Positions 1 through 13,007 of a stretch of DNA of 64,000 nt are shown here, one piece after another; position 1 is the first letter of the stretch, and every line of letters begins with the position of its first letter. The position numbers and the translations under genes were made by a program. This DNA is from Spizellomyces punctatus DAOM BR117 (lineage: Eukaryota; Chytridiomycota; Chytridiomycetes; Spizellomycetales; Spizellomycetaceae), in NCBI RefSeq assembly GCF_000182565.1, contig NW_015971553.1, positions 371,807-435,806 on the forward strand. The letters are read 5' to 3'. The notes under the pieces are model-generated. The model searched no databases. It had not been told where the DNA came from and worked only from the letters and a program-made list of their open reading frames with translations.

Positions 1-1009
1 TGAAAGTTTACTTGGTTAACAGTCACGTGTCTCTCAACTTACCCCAATACGTTTTTTTTTATTTTATTTAATAGATATGAGGAAATGGAGCAAGCAAAGG
101 TGAGGTAGACGATAGCATACATGCATGTAAAAGTGATGTATCCGTGTCCCAAATGTCAAATTATGTACAAAGCAATACAATTTGAATGCCAGTCCAACGA
201 TAACCAAGATGGAACAAAAGAACACGTACGAAAACTTGAGCAATGGGGGCGTGCAGAGTGTCGAAAATCAGTGTCTAGTAAATGACGCTGCACACAAAGC
301 ATTGCACGGGACATTATGCCAGTATCCGTGGTTGCCTGCAAGACGACATGGCTGACTAATGTTGATGTAACTCCGACATGGGGGGCAAAGCACATGGGCA
401 GACAAAAAGGAGGGATAGGACTAGGATATAAGGGACGGAAATATAAAAAAAACTAGATATTCCATACCGTAGTCAAGAGCCGTGGCATTCCCCTGCCTGC
501 ACAGAAGAAGACTAAGTTGGAATAACTGGGTAACTAGTGGGCGGCTGCATGTACTTGTGCAGTTTTCCAATTGTTTTTGCAGTTTACAAGAGTCGTAACG
601 ATATGCAAATCAATCCTCAATGACGAAGGAAAATAGGGGTTTTCTACGGGTGTGGACGCCTCCCAGCATCCCCTTTATTTCCATCGCCTGTGTTAATTAC
701 CATGGAGTATTATAACCGTGTTGCGACATATACAATAAATATAAGATATAAGGGTCATTAAGGCAGCTTGGAAATCTAGCGATGCAGAACAAAAAAAAAG
801 GCACATATTTTTACGTATTGCAGCCATAAAAAAAAATCAGGTTACAAGTAGACAACATATCGTCCTCAATCTAATGCTAACACAAGAAGAGATATCATCA
901 TCCTCGCGACCGCCGATATTGCGGACCACCACAAAGGAAGATTTTCTATCGGCCATAAACTTCACCATATCCTTCGCTAACGTAACCAAAGCCACCCAAC
1001 GAAAACAAC
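1..1009. other. AT-rich intergenic region
   Basis: No gene is supported here. The stretch is AT-rich with short T and A runs, and the only open frames are short and unlike known proteins. It contains the 3' flank of the PAK kinase gene that ends at 1010. The left edge of the window may hold the flank of another gene. Confidence 0.5.
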
Positions 1010-3135
1010 CTACTTTTTGGTTGTTCGCTTGACTAATGGAGTCAATGCACTCGACGGCGCTGCGATTCTCAAGAAGGGATGCTGTAGCAACTCATCTGCT
1101 GTGGCCCGCTTAGCAACATCCACTTCCAGACACCGTCCCAAAAAGTTCTTAAACACGCCGCTCAACTTTTCGGGGCTTTTCAACGTAGGAGTACCGTTCG
1201 TTGCAATGAGGTAAAGCGCTTTAAGTGGCTCTTCTTCCAAATATGGCGGTTCGCCTTCAATCATTTCAATAGCCATGATTCCCAAGGACCAGATATCAAC
1301 TTTTGCACCGTATTCTTTTTGCTTGACGACTTCCGGAGCCATCCAGTAAGGAGTACCGACCATTGTAGCACGTTTGCCCCGATCCGCAGTCAGTTTGGCA
1401 CAGAAACCAAAATCTGTAATTTTCACGTGTCCTTCAGAGTCCAAAAGCACGTTATCACTCTTAATGTCTCGGTGGATAATGCTACGATTGTGCAGGTGGT
1501 GTAGACCCTTTATGGTTTCACAGCAGATTGCGGCGATTTGCGGCTCGTTCATTGTGTTGTTGTCAATAATGTCGGTTAATGGCCCTCCCTCCATGTACTC
1601 CATGACCACCCACAACTCGCTCTTCACCAAGAAACTGTCGAGGTAGTTTACAATGTTTGGATGCTGGCTCTCCTTCATTACCAGGATCTCGTTTACGATG
1701 AGCTCCTTACGAGGTTGGTTAGCCAGGTCCATCTGTTTGATGGCTACCACTGTGTTGTTGCCCGTGTTACGTGCGACAAATACAGAACCAGATGCTCTAT
1801 AAACGATCAAATGTTAAGATGAGCACGAAAATTCGAGTCTGTGATAACCGCATGCTGATCACATACCCTTGACCGACTTTCTTGACTTTGGCATAAAGAA
1901 TGGTCGGATCTCCTTTGGAAACCACTGCTCGCAATTTCTCCATAATCTGTGCTTCCGACATTGTCGACAATCGTGTGTCTCGGCCTTTTGGGCTCTTTGT
2001 CGGAGCTGCAGTTGGAGCAGATGGTTCTTTAACTGGAGCCGGAGGACGCGCCGGCACATCCTGTGGCCGCGATGGTTGCGGGGGCGGTAGTCGCGAAGAG
2101 CCCCCATTTGTGTAAGCGCTCCCATTGGGGTACGCTGGCTGGCTAGGCGGTGGGGCATATTGCTGTCGATCTCGGGTGCGATCCAATGTCTCAGGTGGTC
2201 GGGGGACAATTGCGGGTCTTGATGGCGGGGGTGGCACAACACGTTGCTAAAGAGTGGTCAACACTCCGATACCTAGGCACAGGAGAATAAAATAGAGTAA
2301 ACTTACTGAAAGGTTAGGTGATGACGAAGGCGTCATGTACGGAGAAGTGGCCTTTGCTGGAGGTGCTGGTGATCCATAACCACCGTTCTGCTGTGAGGAA
2401 TAACCACTACCAGGATCGAGACGAGAGCGTGGTGGCTCCTCAGCTCGTCTAGGTTGTGGTGGTGACCTTGGCGCGTCCCGCCCTCGACCCATATTCTCAG
2501 TGTAGAATTCAAGAACATCCAAAACCGCCTGCGGGTTTTTGGTCATTTCTTCCTTTGAGATATTCGAGGATTCTAGGAGCGACTTCCATTCCCTTGGCAA
2601 ACCGGTAAATAGCCCGCTATCCGAATCAAAACCGACATGAACCTTATGTACAAAGTTGGTAGGATTTGAGATACCCATTAACGGAGATCGCTGAAAACAA
2701 GGAAACATATCATGGGTCAGGACGAGAGGATGGGATACGTAATTTCTTCAGTAGCTTACCTGATAGATTTCATCCATCCACGAGTAAAGTTCCTCGTCAC
2801 TCTTGCATGAGACATAGTAAGTCTTTTCTTTTGTCACAATCTCAAACGAGTATGGTTTTAATTCTGTCCGATTGACCGCTTCCACTTCTTTAAGAAATAT
2901 GAGGGCCAATGCTTGGTATGTGTTCTAAAATGCATAGCCTGCATAAGCCAATGTCCCGGCGGCCCAAGCCAGAACCAGTGCGTTCCGCTTTCTACTGGAC
3001 AAGTGCAAGTACCTCATTCCGATGGAAGGTCAACGTCTGTTCTCTCAATAGCAGCCACCGCTTGGACCACATGAACGAGCGGAACCCATCTTCTCGAACT
3101 GAACAATAACCCCTCTTCACCACATAAGACGACAT
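1010..3135 (-). CDS. CLA4: PAK-family (Cla4-type) Ser/Thr kinase, PH-CRIB-kinase
   Basis: This is a p21-activated kinase: Rho-type GTPases (Cdc42/Rac) bind the CRIB motif and release the kinase, which controls polarity and septins. Five exons on the minus strand (3135-3013, 2924-2760, 2690-2307, 2246-1867, 1796-1010) sum to 1839 nt, giving 612 residues. The order is a PH domain (residues 5-96, with [11 protein letters not shown] and SWMDEIYQ), a CRIB motif (about 101-115, [16 protein letters not shown]), a Pro-rich linker, and a kinase domain (about 337-600). The kinase shows [15 protein letters not shown] and [12 protein letters not shown] domain ahead of CRIB is typical of fungal Cla4 rather than Ste20. 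All introns are GT-AG. The start at 3135 gives only four residues before the PH domain, so a longer form is possible. Confidence 0.93.
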
Positions 3136-5227
3136 GGTCACGCTCCTTGTTTGGTGGGCCTTTCAGTTTGATTCAACGACTGATAGAGATACTTTCGCTG
3201 TCTGGTTCAGGTATTCATTAGAGTTTTGTTCAAGCATATAAACGGTCCATAGATGGAATAGAATCTTACTAATAGACAAAACTAGCGCAAGTTTGGTCCG
3301 TTTAACCGATGCGGTAATAATATCCAGGTCCCCGATATGCTATTTACACTTCTGTCCACAACGCCAAGAGTTTGTAACCGCCAGCGACAAGGTTGTGATG
3401 ACAAGCGCGATGGCAGGAGAGCAGAGGGAACAAAAGAAGGATAGACAGAGTTACAATGGCTGTTGCGCAAAAGTGACAGAATATTTTGAACGTTTCCGTC
3501 GCCCATCGATTTCCTACTGGCACTTGCACACACCTGGGTACCGTCCCAAACACTCCACCTCCCGACAAACAATATCGCGTTCCAGAAGGAAAGGTCAGTC
3601 GCGATTGCTCAAGTCCACAGCCGACAAGGTTGTTTGAACGGAGTATGGTCACAGCCGTTGTCAAAACCGAGCACAGATTGCGCTGCCTTCAACTGACAAG
3701 CAAAAAAAAAAAAAAAAAAGAAAGCCTGTCCGTCCCAACCAGCTGTTGCTTTGTCCGCCTTGGAACTTGCTCCTTTTGGCACAAAAGGGTCGAAAGCCCC
3801 ACCACCACCGTCTGTGTGACGTTGTGATGGACCGCCTTATTTGATTACCAAATATAGGAATATGAAATGGCGCCGTAAAAATGGCAAGTTTTACAAAGGG
3901 CGCTTTCTGAACAAGGAGGGGGAATTAAACTCGCATGGTTTGTTTTTTTGAAAGGTTTTTGTTAACGGGATGTTTAACAGATATCTCCATTGTCTTGATT
4001 AAGCGGGTGTGATAGCCGTTGTCTTTAAGGCAAGATTCGGACAAGAGGATCGGGATGGGAATACAATGGCCCCAAGGCATGACCCTCCGTCTTTACTCGC
4101 CAGACATACTCGCAACATTGTTACAAAGCTCATCCTCCGAAAAGAGTCTGGACAGTCGGCTGGACGTGTGTCAACTGGCACATGATGTGAATTCTGACTT
4201 CTGCTGGTTAAGCTCACGTGTATATATTCTTTACGCAAGAGGTAATAAGAGTGTGCTGGTGACATGACAAAAGGGCAGTGTTTCTGACTGCTGAAGACGG
4301 CCGACAGGAATGTCATTTTGTGTCAATAGTGGCATGTGTCTCACTTTTTTGTTAACCATCGCGCCGCGGTTCCAGGCGCTATGTGTGCGTGACATGGTCT
4401 GCTGGCCTCGACGCTAATGGAGATGACAGACTGGAGACAAGCCGACGTCGTCCATGTGGATGGATTTACGCAAAGTCTGGATTGTTGGATCAGACAGCAG
4501 TCCAACATTCCTTTGTTCTGACCAATAAAGCACCTTTCACTTCAGCTTTATTCAAATCGGTTAAATAGTGAAGCGCGGCTCTGGTCTTTAGCTATTCTTT
4601 CATTTGGAAGACTGCCTGAACTTGGTAGCGAGCACTCTTGGCAGATGTTACTGAATTTTACACGCTATCTGCATGCAAGTCTGGTATGGGTTTATACAGC
4701 TTGGAAAAAAGTCCATAGATCTTACGGGTACTGAAAAATTCTCAAGAGCAATAGCAGAAGGGAAAGACTCATGCCAGCTCTGATCGGAAAGCTGGCGCTT
4801 TGTACAATGTTATAACGATACAGGTTGTCTCAGTGTCAACCACCTGCGCAGGTGCCCTCAAATGACCAGGGATACATCTCAATAGAGATCTTACTGTAAC
4901 TTACAGAATGTAAGTCGTCACTCTTGTTAGAGTGATATTATAGTACCACAACACCACCATATCTAGTGTAGCCACAGGAGAAATCATAATTTCCGTGCAA
5001 TTTCGGCGTGATTGAGACACAAGTCGGAGTATCATACACAGGGTTATATGAAAAGGAAGCCGCGGTATACAATAGTGCAAAGGGACGGTGGTCGGTGTGC
5101 GATCGCATAACGAGAGTTCAGCGTGCTTGATCGCCATGGCACTACTCGTTGACCCGCCTCCGCAGACGTATACGTTCATCTGCTTTAAGATTGACAATAC
5201 AGGGCAAAGACCCTCACAGGTATGTAT
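3136..5227. other. intergenic region upstream of the PAK gene
   Basis: About 2.1 kb lies between the PAK start and tRNA-Arg. I see no splice-consistent coding region on either strand, only short overlapping open frames. There is a run of 18 A around 3702-3719. The part next to 3135 is the likely PAK promoter. Confidence 0.45.
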
Positions 5228-5300
5228 GGGCCTATGGCCCAATGGATAAGGCGCCTGACTACGGATCAGGAGATTCCAGGTTCGAATCCTGGTAGGCTCG
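5228..5300 (+). tRNA. tRNA-Arg(ACG)
   Basis: A 73-nt cloverleaf. The acceptor stem GGGCCTA (5228-5234) pairs with TAGGCTC (5293-5299). The anticodon stem CTGA/TCAG holds the loop CTACGGA (anticodon ACG), and the T arm is CCAGG-TTCGAAT-CCTGG. G5300 is the discriminator base. No intron is present. A polymerase III stop, TTTTTT, lies at 5321-5326. Confidence 0.95.
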
Positions 5301-7145
5301 TAAACTTTGCGCTCACAACATTTTTTGCCCTTTCCTTAACAAAGATCGTTTCCTTTTTGCATAGCGTTCTACGTATTCGCATATGGCGGAACTACGCACA
5401 TACATCGCAACTTGCGGGCGGCATCATTTGCTTCGGTTCAACCGATGCGAGCACTGATCCTCGTGTTTTGAGTATGCCTTGCACGCCGCCCTATGCAGGT
5501 GATTCCAGTATCGTCCTACGGTCCGGCTTCAATTAATGTAAGTCGCCCGAAAGATCCAGATGTAACGTTATACCGTTCGCTTAAACGTCACAGTGGACAA
5601 TGAATTCTCTATAGTCGCTTACTGCAGAGCACACACGCTACTGGCGGTGTGTGGTTGCACCGGACCCCGTGCAACAGCCTGCCAAAGTGCATCCGAATGC
5701 AGTGTCGTGTGATGATCGGCGCCGCATATGTTCTTTCCACTAGTTTTCTAAGCGTGTGCTTTGCAATGCATCGCAAATCCAGAGATCCTAACAAGGCACA
5801 TCATCTGGTGATGACAGTGCAGTTGTGACGTGCGAGCTTCATGCTAGGCTGCTTTGGGTGTGGACGATAGCCCCGCTTCTGACAGCCACAATAGAGCGAT
5901 TTGGGACGGTCGTGGTGTAGGGAGGGTGTAACGTGAAGGCGGTCCAGCCAGGAGTTCAAATTATTGCCATGAGACCAAAAGTCACAAAAATGCGGTGGTG
6001 TTCCCTCTGCCGCTGGAATGTATCCACATCTGGCTCGGATCTAGTAACTGCACGCTTACGGAATCCCGTTTTACTGCATTCCGTCCAAACTCATCTTTTC
6101 CGCGAAAGGACACCTTTAGGACTACATCGCTATCCGCGATTGATCGCAGATGCTCACATTTGAGATTCAAAATGATCGCTTTCTTCCCGCTCTGCCCCTG
6201 GTGAGCAATGTCGGATGGCAAGCGCTATTTGCGTTTTCCCAATTCCTCACTACATCGGGCCGTTGCGCACTTTCAAGGAGGTTGTCGATGAAGCCAGAGT
6301 TCTTGGAAATATAGGTAAAGTGCTCCCAACAAGGGTTTTGGAACGATTTCACCGTGCAATGAATGGCAAAGTATTGATTCAACCAATTGGGATTTGGGAG
6401 CAAGACTGCGGTTGAGGTAGCAGATATTTGAATAATACTATACGGCAGAATCGGCAGTCATCAATGTTCGCTCTGAACGATAGTGTTACCGGCAGAACTG
6501 AGACCAAGCTCTATTCCAGCGAGGCTAAAGATGAGACGTGTCGTCCGCATGCCCTCATTCTCTGCTCCTAGGAAGCGTACGGTCGGTCACAGGCTTACTA
6601 GGTCATGTTACTGTAAAAGTGGTATGCCATAGTGCCAGCTCCCGCGGCGCGGCGTTCGATGACATATCGTCGGCGAAACGTGGCGAAAGCGTTTAGGGAG
6701 AACTGGAAAGCGCGTTGCAGTCAAAGCTTTATCCACAGTCGATGCACGATTGACCGCGGTTTTCGGATAGATCCCACCCATTGTGTGAAAACCAATAGGT
6801 ATGCGTTTGTATTGAGGAATGTCATCTGGGCATCTGGGCGGTTCGCGAGTCAGCCACACCAGCGCGACGCGTCAGCAGCCGTTTGAGTTGGCCGCGAATA
6901 GTGAGTTCGAGGAATGAAAAACTAGCCAATATAGGACTCGTATCCAAAAACATAGAACAGAAACAACAGACAAAGCGCAAGATGAAATAAGATAAGATCG
7001 GAAAAGATTATACAGGGAGTAAATGGCCAGAACTATCCTGGAAATTCCTCTGGCACTCCTACTCGTATTTTTGAAATCTTCAGCAAAAGCCTTCCCATTC
7101 ACATTTAATCCCAAGACTTGCTCGAGACTGCTGATAATGTTAATA
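5301..7145. other. intergenic region after tRNA-Arg
   Basis: About 1.8 kb with no supported gene apart from the tRNA terminator. Several open frames of 60-85 codons overlap on opposite strands, none with a recognisable domain or splice context. The right part is the 3' flank of the F-box/LRR gene. Confidence 0.4.
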
Positions 7146-8700
7146 TTACATTCCTCCCATCAAAGATGTTGCTGAAAACATTCCCGCCAATCCAGCTTCT
7201 ACCATCCGCGTCCTGAGATCCTGGCATAGCTCGACGCGCACCCGTTGTTGGATGAGCGTCCACAGAGGTCGCATGTCCGATATCAATACACATCCCTTGT
7301 AAAGCCATGATTGATATAAAAAGTCGGGAGTAGTTAATGGTAACGACAATTGGGCCTTACCTTGACTTCCAAAACTGCCAGCTTCTTGCACTGGCTCTTG
7401 ATGCGTGTTAAACTCTTATCCGTTATGGGGCAATAATTTACTTCCAGTGTCCTCAAGGACTCTCCGCATTCTTCGACAACCAGCCCAATGGCTTCGTCTG
7501 TTACTCGACATCCCGTCAAACCCAACTCCACTAACGACTTGCAATTTCGTGCCAGGACGTACAGCGATCGATCAGTAACACAGTTTCCGTCCTCCCTCCG
7601 ACCCAGATTGATGTGACGCAGTCGCGTACAGCGTCGAAAGAGTGGACAGAGACCCTTGTCAGTGATGAGAGAGCAGAAGCGGAGGTCGAGGTGTACGAGG
7701 GTTTTATGGGAGAAGCGAGTAAGTTCGGATAGGGACGTATCTGTGATTTTGGGGACATGGGGTGTTGATAGATGACTTAGACGAGAGCAATGGTGGGCAG
7801 CGGTGACAATGGTGGCATTTGTGAGCATGTGGCAAGAATCAAGTTCCAAATGCGTGAGGTTATGGCACTGACGTAGGATGGGTATCATATGATCGTCGGT
7901 GATGTCGGAGAGCTGCAGCGAGAGCAATCAAGATAGGTCAGAGTGCGGCGATACAATAGATTGTCTCGAAAAAACAATAAAATGCTCACCTTGTAACAAA
8001 CCAATTTCGTGACCATTCCTCCATACAAATGTGTATATTCTGGTGTCAACAAGCTTGACCTCCACATTTCGGGTAACAAATTCCAATCCTTCACAATAGT
8101 TGGCACCCCATTTCCACCATCGGTTGCCACCCGATTAACAAGTTTCTCGCTCACTTCCCATACTCCTCCCAATACGGCACCAATCACACTAAAAACACCG
8201 CCTCTTCTCCACTCTGCCTCTAGTCTGTCCTGACCGCGCTCCCTCAACTCTAACCACCGACTTTTTGGCGCAAAGGTTCGCAAAAGTCGTCGAAAGGTGT
8301 AAAAATTATCCAGTCGGAGTTCACTCCATAACATTTTTGTGGCAAACATGTTCCACGTTCGGCAAACCAAGGCGCATGTATATAGTTGTCGGAGTGTTGT
8401 GTCGGAGGTGCATGGGAGGTCGGAGTTGGAAGAATCGGGCAGTATGTGTCGTGCATTTTGTACGTAGGTTAGTATGGGGATTAGGATGTCGGGTAGTAAG
8501 AGTGGATGGAGGTTATCGCCATTGTGACGTCGGGGTATTCTTTGTGTCAAGCCGTCAACCGGTAACGACTTTGTCACGGCAAAGGACGAAAGCTCTGGTG
8601 CTTTTCCGGACTCGTTTCTCTTCAAAGCTACCAGTGGCGGATATGACGTCCGCTGGAATTCGCAGTGAGCGGACAGCGGACCTCTTTGCAGAGGGGGCAT
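7146..8700 (-). CDS. F-box and leucine-rich-repeat protein
   Basis: Probable substrate adaptor of an SCF ubiquitin ligase. Exons 8700-7990, 7912-7361 and 7295-7146 join in phase to give 470 residues. An F-box lies at about residues 67-130 (LLLPDILIPIL, then CALVCRTW). AMN1/GRR1-type leucine-rich repeats follow from about residue 230, each with a pattern such as LTHLELDSCHMLTN, LVHLDLRFCSLITD and LVELGLTGCRVTDE. The last exon of 50 codons is short and less conserved. The substrate cannot be told from sequence. The gene is divergent to the DUF4202 gene, sharing a promoter of about 340 bp. Confidence 0.85.
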
Positions 8701-9042
8701 GTGCCGACTGACAGGTTTGTTTCGTTTTAAAGTGTACGAAGCGAAAGTAAAGTGTTCTTGTGTGTTTTCTTGCGTATTCCAAAAGAGTTTCCTTCTGTGC
8801 CGTGTGTGTTAATGGGGGTCAATTGCGAAAATGCCGCACAGTAAGGTTGCTTTTGAGGATGTGTTGAAGGGGGGGAAGCCTGTTGGTTGCAAAGGCAGGC
8901 TCTCCGACGCTCCCATGTGAAAGATTATCATTTCAACACACACCGCGCCCCTCTGCCAAAAGGTGTTTCCCCCCCTTTTCCAAGGCTTCTAAACCCCCCA
9001 GAAGCAAAACACATTTTGACCACACGAGGACATTCAACGACA

Positions 9043-9696
9043 ATGACATTTCCCTCCACCACAGACAATCCCAGAGTCAATAGCGCTGTAAAGGCCTTTT
9101 TCGCTATCCACCAAACAGACCCAAATATCGTCGCATCTCCAGATCACACAGAGATCCCTTACTCGGTTCTCTACCATTCCCGCCTGGTTCACTGGACCCA
9201 AACCCTCTCCGCCCCCGATACTCCCTCCGAGCCCCTTTTTCTCGCCGCCCATACTCAGCATATCCGTCGTTGGACAGTTCCGCGTGCGTCGTTTCCAGAA
9301 GGGTTAGCTGGATACAAACGCTGGAGAAGCTCGCTGGCAAAGTTCCACGCTGAAGAGGCGGAAAGAGTGCTACGGGAAAGTGGGTACGGCGATGAGGATG
9401 CCGACATAATACAACGAGTGAAAGACTTGCTTCAAAAGCGAAACTTGAAAACGGACGCTGAAATGCAACTGTTTGAAGATGCCATTTGCTTGGTGTTCCT
9501 CGAAAAGGAATTCGAAGCCTTTGTCGCAAAGTACGATGAAGCAAAGGTTATTGATGTGTTGAGAAAGACTTGGGTAAAGATGGGAAGTAAAGGACATGAA
9601 GCGGCATTGCAATTGGCTGGTGGCCTCCCCGAAGACTTGCAAGCTGTTGTCCACAAGGCCCTAACGGAAGATGCCTCTGATCCCAAAGTTGCATAG
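9043..9696 (+). CDS. DUF4202 family protein
   Basis: A single-exon gene of 217 residues. It matches the DUF4202 family, found in fungi and bacteria and of unknown biochemical role. Visible family features are FFAIHQTDPN near the N-terminus, then LAAHTQHIRRWTVPR and FPEGLAGYKRWR, followed by a helical second half with VFLEKEFEAFVAKYDE. The open frame reaches back to 8887 but the first ATG is at 9043, just before the conserved block, so I place the start there. The family was once annotated as related to glutamyl-tRNA synthetase. I see no synthetase motifs. Confidence 0.88.
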   Translation: MTFPSTTDNPRVNSAVKAFFAIHQTDPNIVASPDHTEIPYSVLYHSRLVHWTQTLSAPDTPSEPLFLAAHTQHIRRWTVPRASFPEGLAGYKRWRSSLAKFHAEEAERVLRESGYGDEDADIIQRVKDLLQKRNLKTDAEMQLFEDAICLVFLEKEFEAFVAKYDEAKVIDVLRKTWVKMGSKGHEAALQLAGGLPEDLQAVVHKALTEDASDPKVA

Positions 9697-10102
9697 GAGT
9701 ATATACTTCATTAGCAGCGTTCCCCAGTCATTAACCAGGTGTACCATCATAAGGATGGCACACAAACCTGGCAGCCATGTAGAAAAGAGAACAGTACACA
9801 GGACATGTACATATCCAATTAATATTTCAGAATATCCATCACTAATCGCCCTAGCAGTATAGAATAGCACTGTCGCCCCTCTTGTATGATATAGCATTAA
9901 AGATGTAGCGTACTTGTTTACATGGCTGATGCAACTCTATTTGCATATCATTTTCTTATAGTACACCGCCAATATACTAATCGTCTGATATTATATCAAA
10001 GAGACCAGATACACCCTCATACACTGAGAACAATAAGAAACAATTCCACCATAACCTCAAGTACAGCCCCAAAAAAAACATTTCCTGATACTTTTTGTTT
10101 TG
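9697..10102. other. short convergent intergenic region
   Basis: The 3' ends of the DUF4202 gene and the BAR-SH3 gene face each other here. The sequence is AT-rich and I see no gene in it. Confidence 0.5.
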
Positions 10103-12504
10103 TCAATGCCGGTGATAACAATTACTACATTGATCCTTCCTAAACGCATTCGCCAAAAACTCGGCACATCCACAGGTTCCACACGGAGTAGCAGTCGTCG
10201 CATGATTTGATACAGGTAGCTGTCCACCGACGAAACTCATCCTACCTCGGCTCGCGGGTGAGGCAGGAGGAGGAAAGGGTGCTCCGCCAGCTGCAGAGGA
10301 TCGTTGGACAAGTCCTTCCAAAGCAGCCGGAGAGGCCTGTGTAACCTGCTGTTGTGGTGGGATGGGTGCATTCGTGGGGACAAAGGAGAGACGGGAAATA
10401 TGGGAGTACGGGCGGTCTTGCGGTCGTTGTTGGCTAACAGATGTGGGGGAGAGGTTAATATCAGAGTTTGGGCGGGGGGTTTGTTCGACTTCGGAAGATC
10501 TAGGTTGGTAGGCTGGGTCGGATCCTCCTGCCAGCTCATTTCGTGGAGGCATGGAAGGAAGGTTGTTGGTTAATACTCTGTGGATGGGACACATTGTAAT
10601 AAGCACGGTAGGTGTATATAAATTCCGCAAAAAGTTAAACTTACTCAACATAATTGCTTGGGAACATTCCGACGGTTCCACTACCGTCAGAAAGTTCGCC
10701 TTCCCACCACCCTTCATCAATTTCGCAGACTACATTGATAATATCGCCTTTTCGCACTAGCAAGGTTCTCGCAGTTGAGCTATCAAGATACAGGCAGGGC
10801 GCTAGATCACTGAACACTTACATGTGAGTTCATCGGGTCCTTCGGCATCGAAATCAAAGAGAACGCGAACTTGTTTTTTCGCTGGGGACGTTGATGGTTG
10901 TGGGACACTCGCCAGAGGTAATGATGAAGCTGAAAGTGAAAAGTTATAAAGTAAATTGAGGTGCCAAGCTCCAAATCTGCTCTCAGGTATTTCTTACAGG
11001 AATCTTGTCTCTGTGGAATAGGCGCGGGTACTGTGGACCCGTTGGGTCCAACCATTGGGTAAACCATGGATCCTGCATTTGCAGCATAAGACAATTTGCG
11101 GTCCGGCCCAGTAGGTCGTGCTGTGGAGGGAGGCCCAAAACTGTCGCCGCTAGGCCGCCGCTGCGGTGGGTCATTTACACTTGACCGGGCAGTTACAGAC
11201 ATTCGTGCGGCACCAGCATGTGAATTGGGATTACGAGGGATGCTATAAATCAGACATGGTCAATATGACAGTGCGACTCGGGACGTATGGAGAACAGGAG
11301 GTAAAACTTACTCGGCCAAGGTTTGCTGCAAACCTGATATTATATCCAGACACTTTTTGTGATACGTCACTTCAGCATCCATAAAATTTAACAGATCCTC
11401 CAGCTGGTCTTCTTCATTGGAGTTGAGTTCAATCATCTTGTGTGTCGTGTCTGTTAGAGACTCTTCGTATTTTGATTGAGCTGCTCTCGTCTCCTCTTCC
11501 AGTTCCGGCTTTTCCTTTCGACTTTTCTGCACTTTGTTCAGTTTGGCATCAAAATCTAGGCGTCGTCGTTCCAGCTTTGCTTTCAGTTGCTGAGGATATG
11601 ACAATTAAGAGTCACATAAGTGCCCACAAGGGTTCGGTGTAAAGTGTGCGAAGAGTTACCGTGTACTCTTTCATGTCTGCAAGAATTCGAGAAATATTGT
11701 TCACGTAAGAGTCTCGGACACGAGTCACCTGCGGGAGATATGCGAGAGTTTTGAGCTCCGAGATACTGGCATGTTCACAACAGCATTCTGGGCGTTGAGA
11801 GGTATCACTTACATACTCCAACTGAATATTGGCAATCCTTTCATGGCATTCCCCAAACTTGATCAAAGCTCTTCCTGCAAAGCGTGATTTAGATGAGTTG
11901 TTTTTGCGGCTTTCACTACACTTGACAAGAAGGTCCAATAGTACCGTAGTTTGAATCCTCATGTAGCATGGTTCCAAAATGGATCATTGCGTCCGCCATG
12001 ATTTCCAGTGGCAGCTTCTTGGTTTTATCTGTGAGGGACTCTTTTCGCTTTCCTACACATTTCATTGGTTTATAGAAATCGATGTTCAAGCTCTTCTGTG
12101 ACATGCGTACCCATGGATTTTAGATAAACTGCCAAAGCCTCATGAACTTTTTCCGTGAACTCTCGTCGTAAATCCGTCTCCTGTTCCAGTCGTTTGAATT
12201 CCTCGCTGGTTTCTGTAACGGACAATGGTGAGCACCCGAACGTGGTCAAGCCGCCACCGGTCTCTTCCAACTCTGCTTCAAAAGCGCACCTGTCTTTTGC
12301 GAGCTGCCCATTTTCTCCCCTGAAAAACGCAACACTCAGAACAACATGTATATATTTCGTAGGCATCCACGGGACGTTACCTGTCCACTACAAGAAAACA
12401 AGGGTAAGTCCAAAAAAGACCCTGCCACTCGCCAAAAAATGAACTCGTAACAAACGTATACGAACCTGACGCAGCTGCCCAAACTTTTTCCCAAGAGACG
12501 CCAT
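10103..12504 (-). CDS. BAR-SH3 protein (endophilin/Rvs167-like) with C-terminal Cys cluster
   Basis: A membrane-curving BAR protein, likely acting in endocytosis or actin patches. Twelve exons (12504-12466, 12387-12381, 12319-12290, 12212-12111, 12052-11945, 11874-11813, 11728-11660, 11589-11312, 11242-10998, 10929-10822, 10756-10645, 10577-10103) sum to 1635 nt, or 544 residues. The BAR domain spans about residues 5-235, starting [15 protein letters not shown] and including [17 protein letters not shown] Pro/Ser linker is followed by an SH3 domain ([16 protein letters not shown], then GWWEGEL and GMFPSNYVE). The tail is disordered and Pro-rich and ends in a CxxCxC-x12-CxxC-x-H cluster that may bind zinc. 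Exon 2 is only 7 nt. Every intron is GT-AG and the frame closes exactly. Confidence 0.9.
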
Positions 12505-13007
12505 CTCGCTAGATTTCGAGTCGGAAAAAAGGGTCCGCCGTCAGCGTCAACTGAATACCACAGAGATCATGAACACGCTTTATACGGCACCCAACACGTA
12601 ACAATGACAGTAATACCTCCGGTGAGCAGTCTCCCAACCCAACGTTCAAGGAGAACCACAAGGACGTGATGAGAAAGTCGAAAGTAAAAAACCGTCTGTT
12701 CAAAAAGGGAAACTCCGTCTCGAATGGGGCCGGGGTGCTGTAAAGGGTTGTGGTTCTTAGGACCTGTCGATCATTATTAGGGCGCGTTTCTACAGGATTT
12801 TCTCATGGATCACCCACATATATACCCGTGCGTGTATGTTTGTAATTTTCGATATCTGTGGATGCAAAGAAATGTAAGTAAATGGGGAGTGTCCGTGGAT
12901 TCAAAGAGCAGATATTCTATCTTGAGCCGTTGACATACCGAGGGGATGTGAATATCAATATCACCAATGTACGCATCGTGATGATACCCGCTTGCCAACA
13001 TTTCAAG
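12505..13007. other. intergenic region between BAR-SH3 gene and tRNA-Ile
   Basis: This holds the promoter side of the BAR-SH3 gene on the left and the tRNA leader on the right. I see no coding region. Confidence 0.5.

Noticed and set aside
5222-5536. 104-codon open frame on the plus strand
   Set aside because: It runs through the tRNA-Arg gene and has no other support.
8887-9042. N-terminal extension of the DUF4202 protein
   Set aside because: The extended frame begins with TTG, and the first ATG at 9043 sits just ahead of the conserved region.
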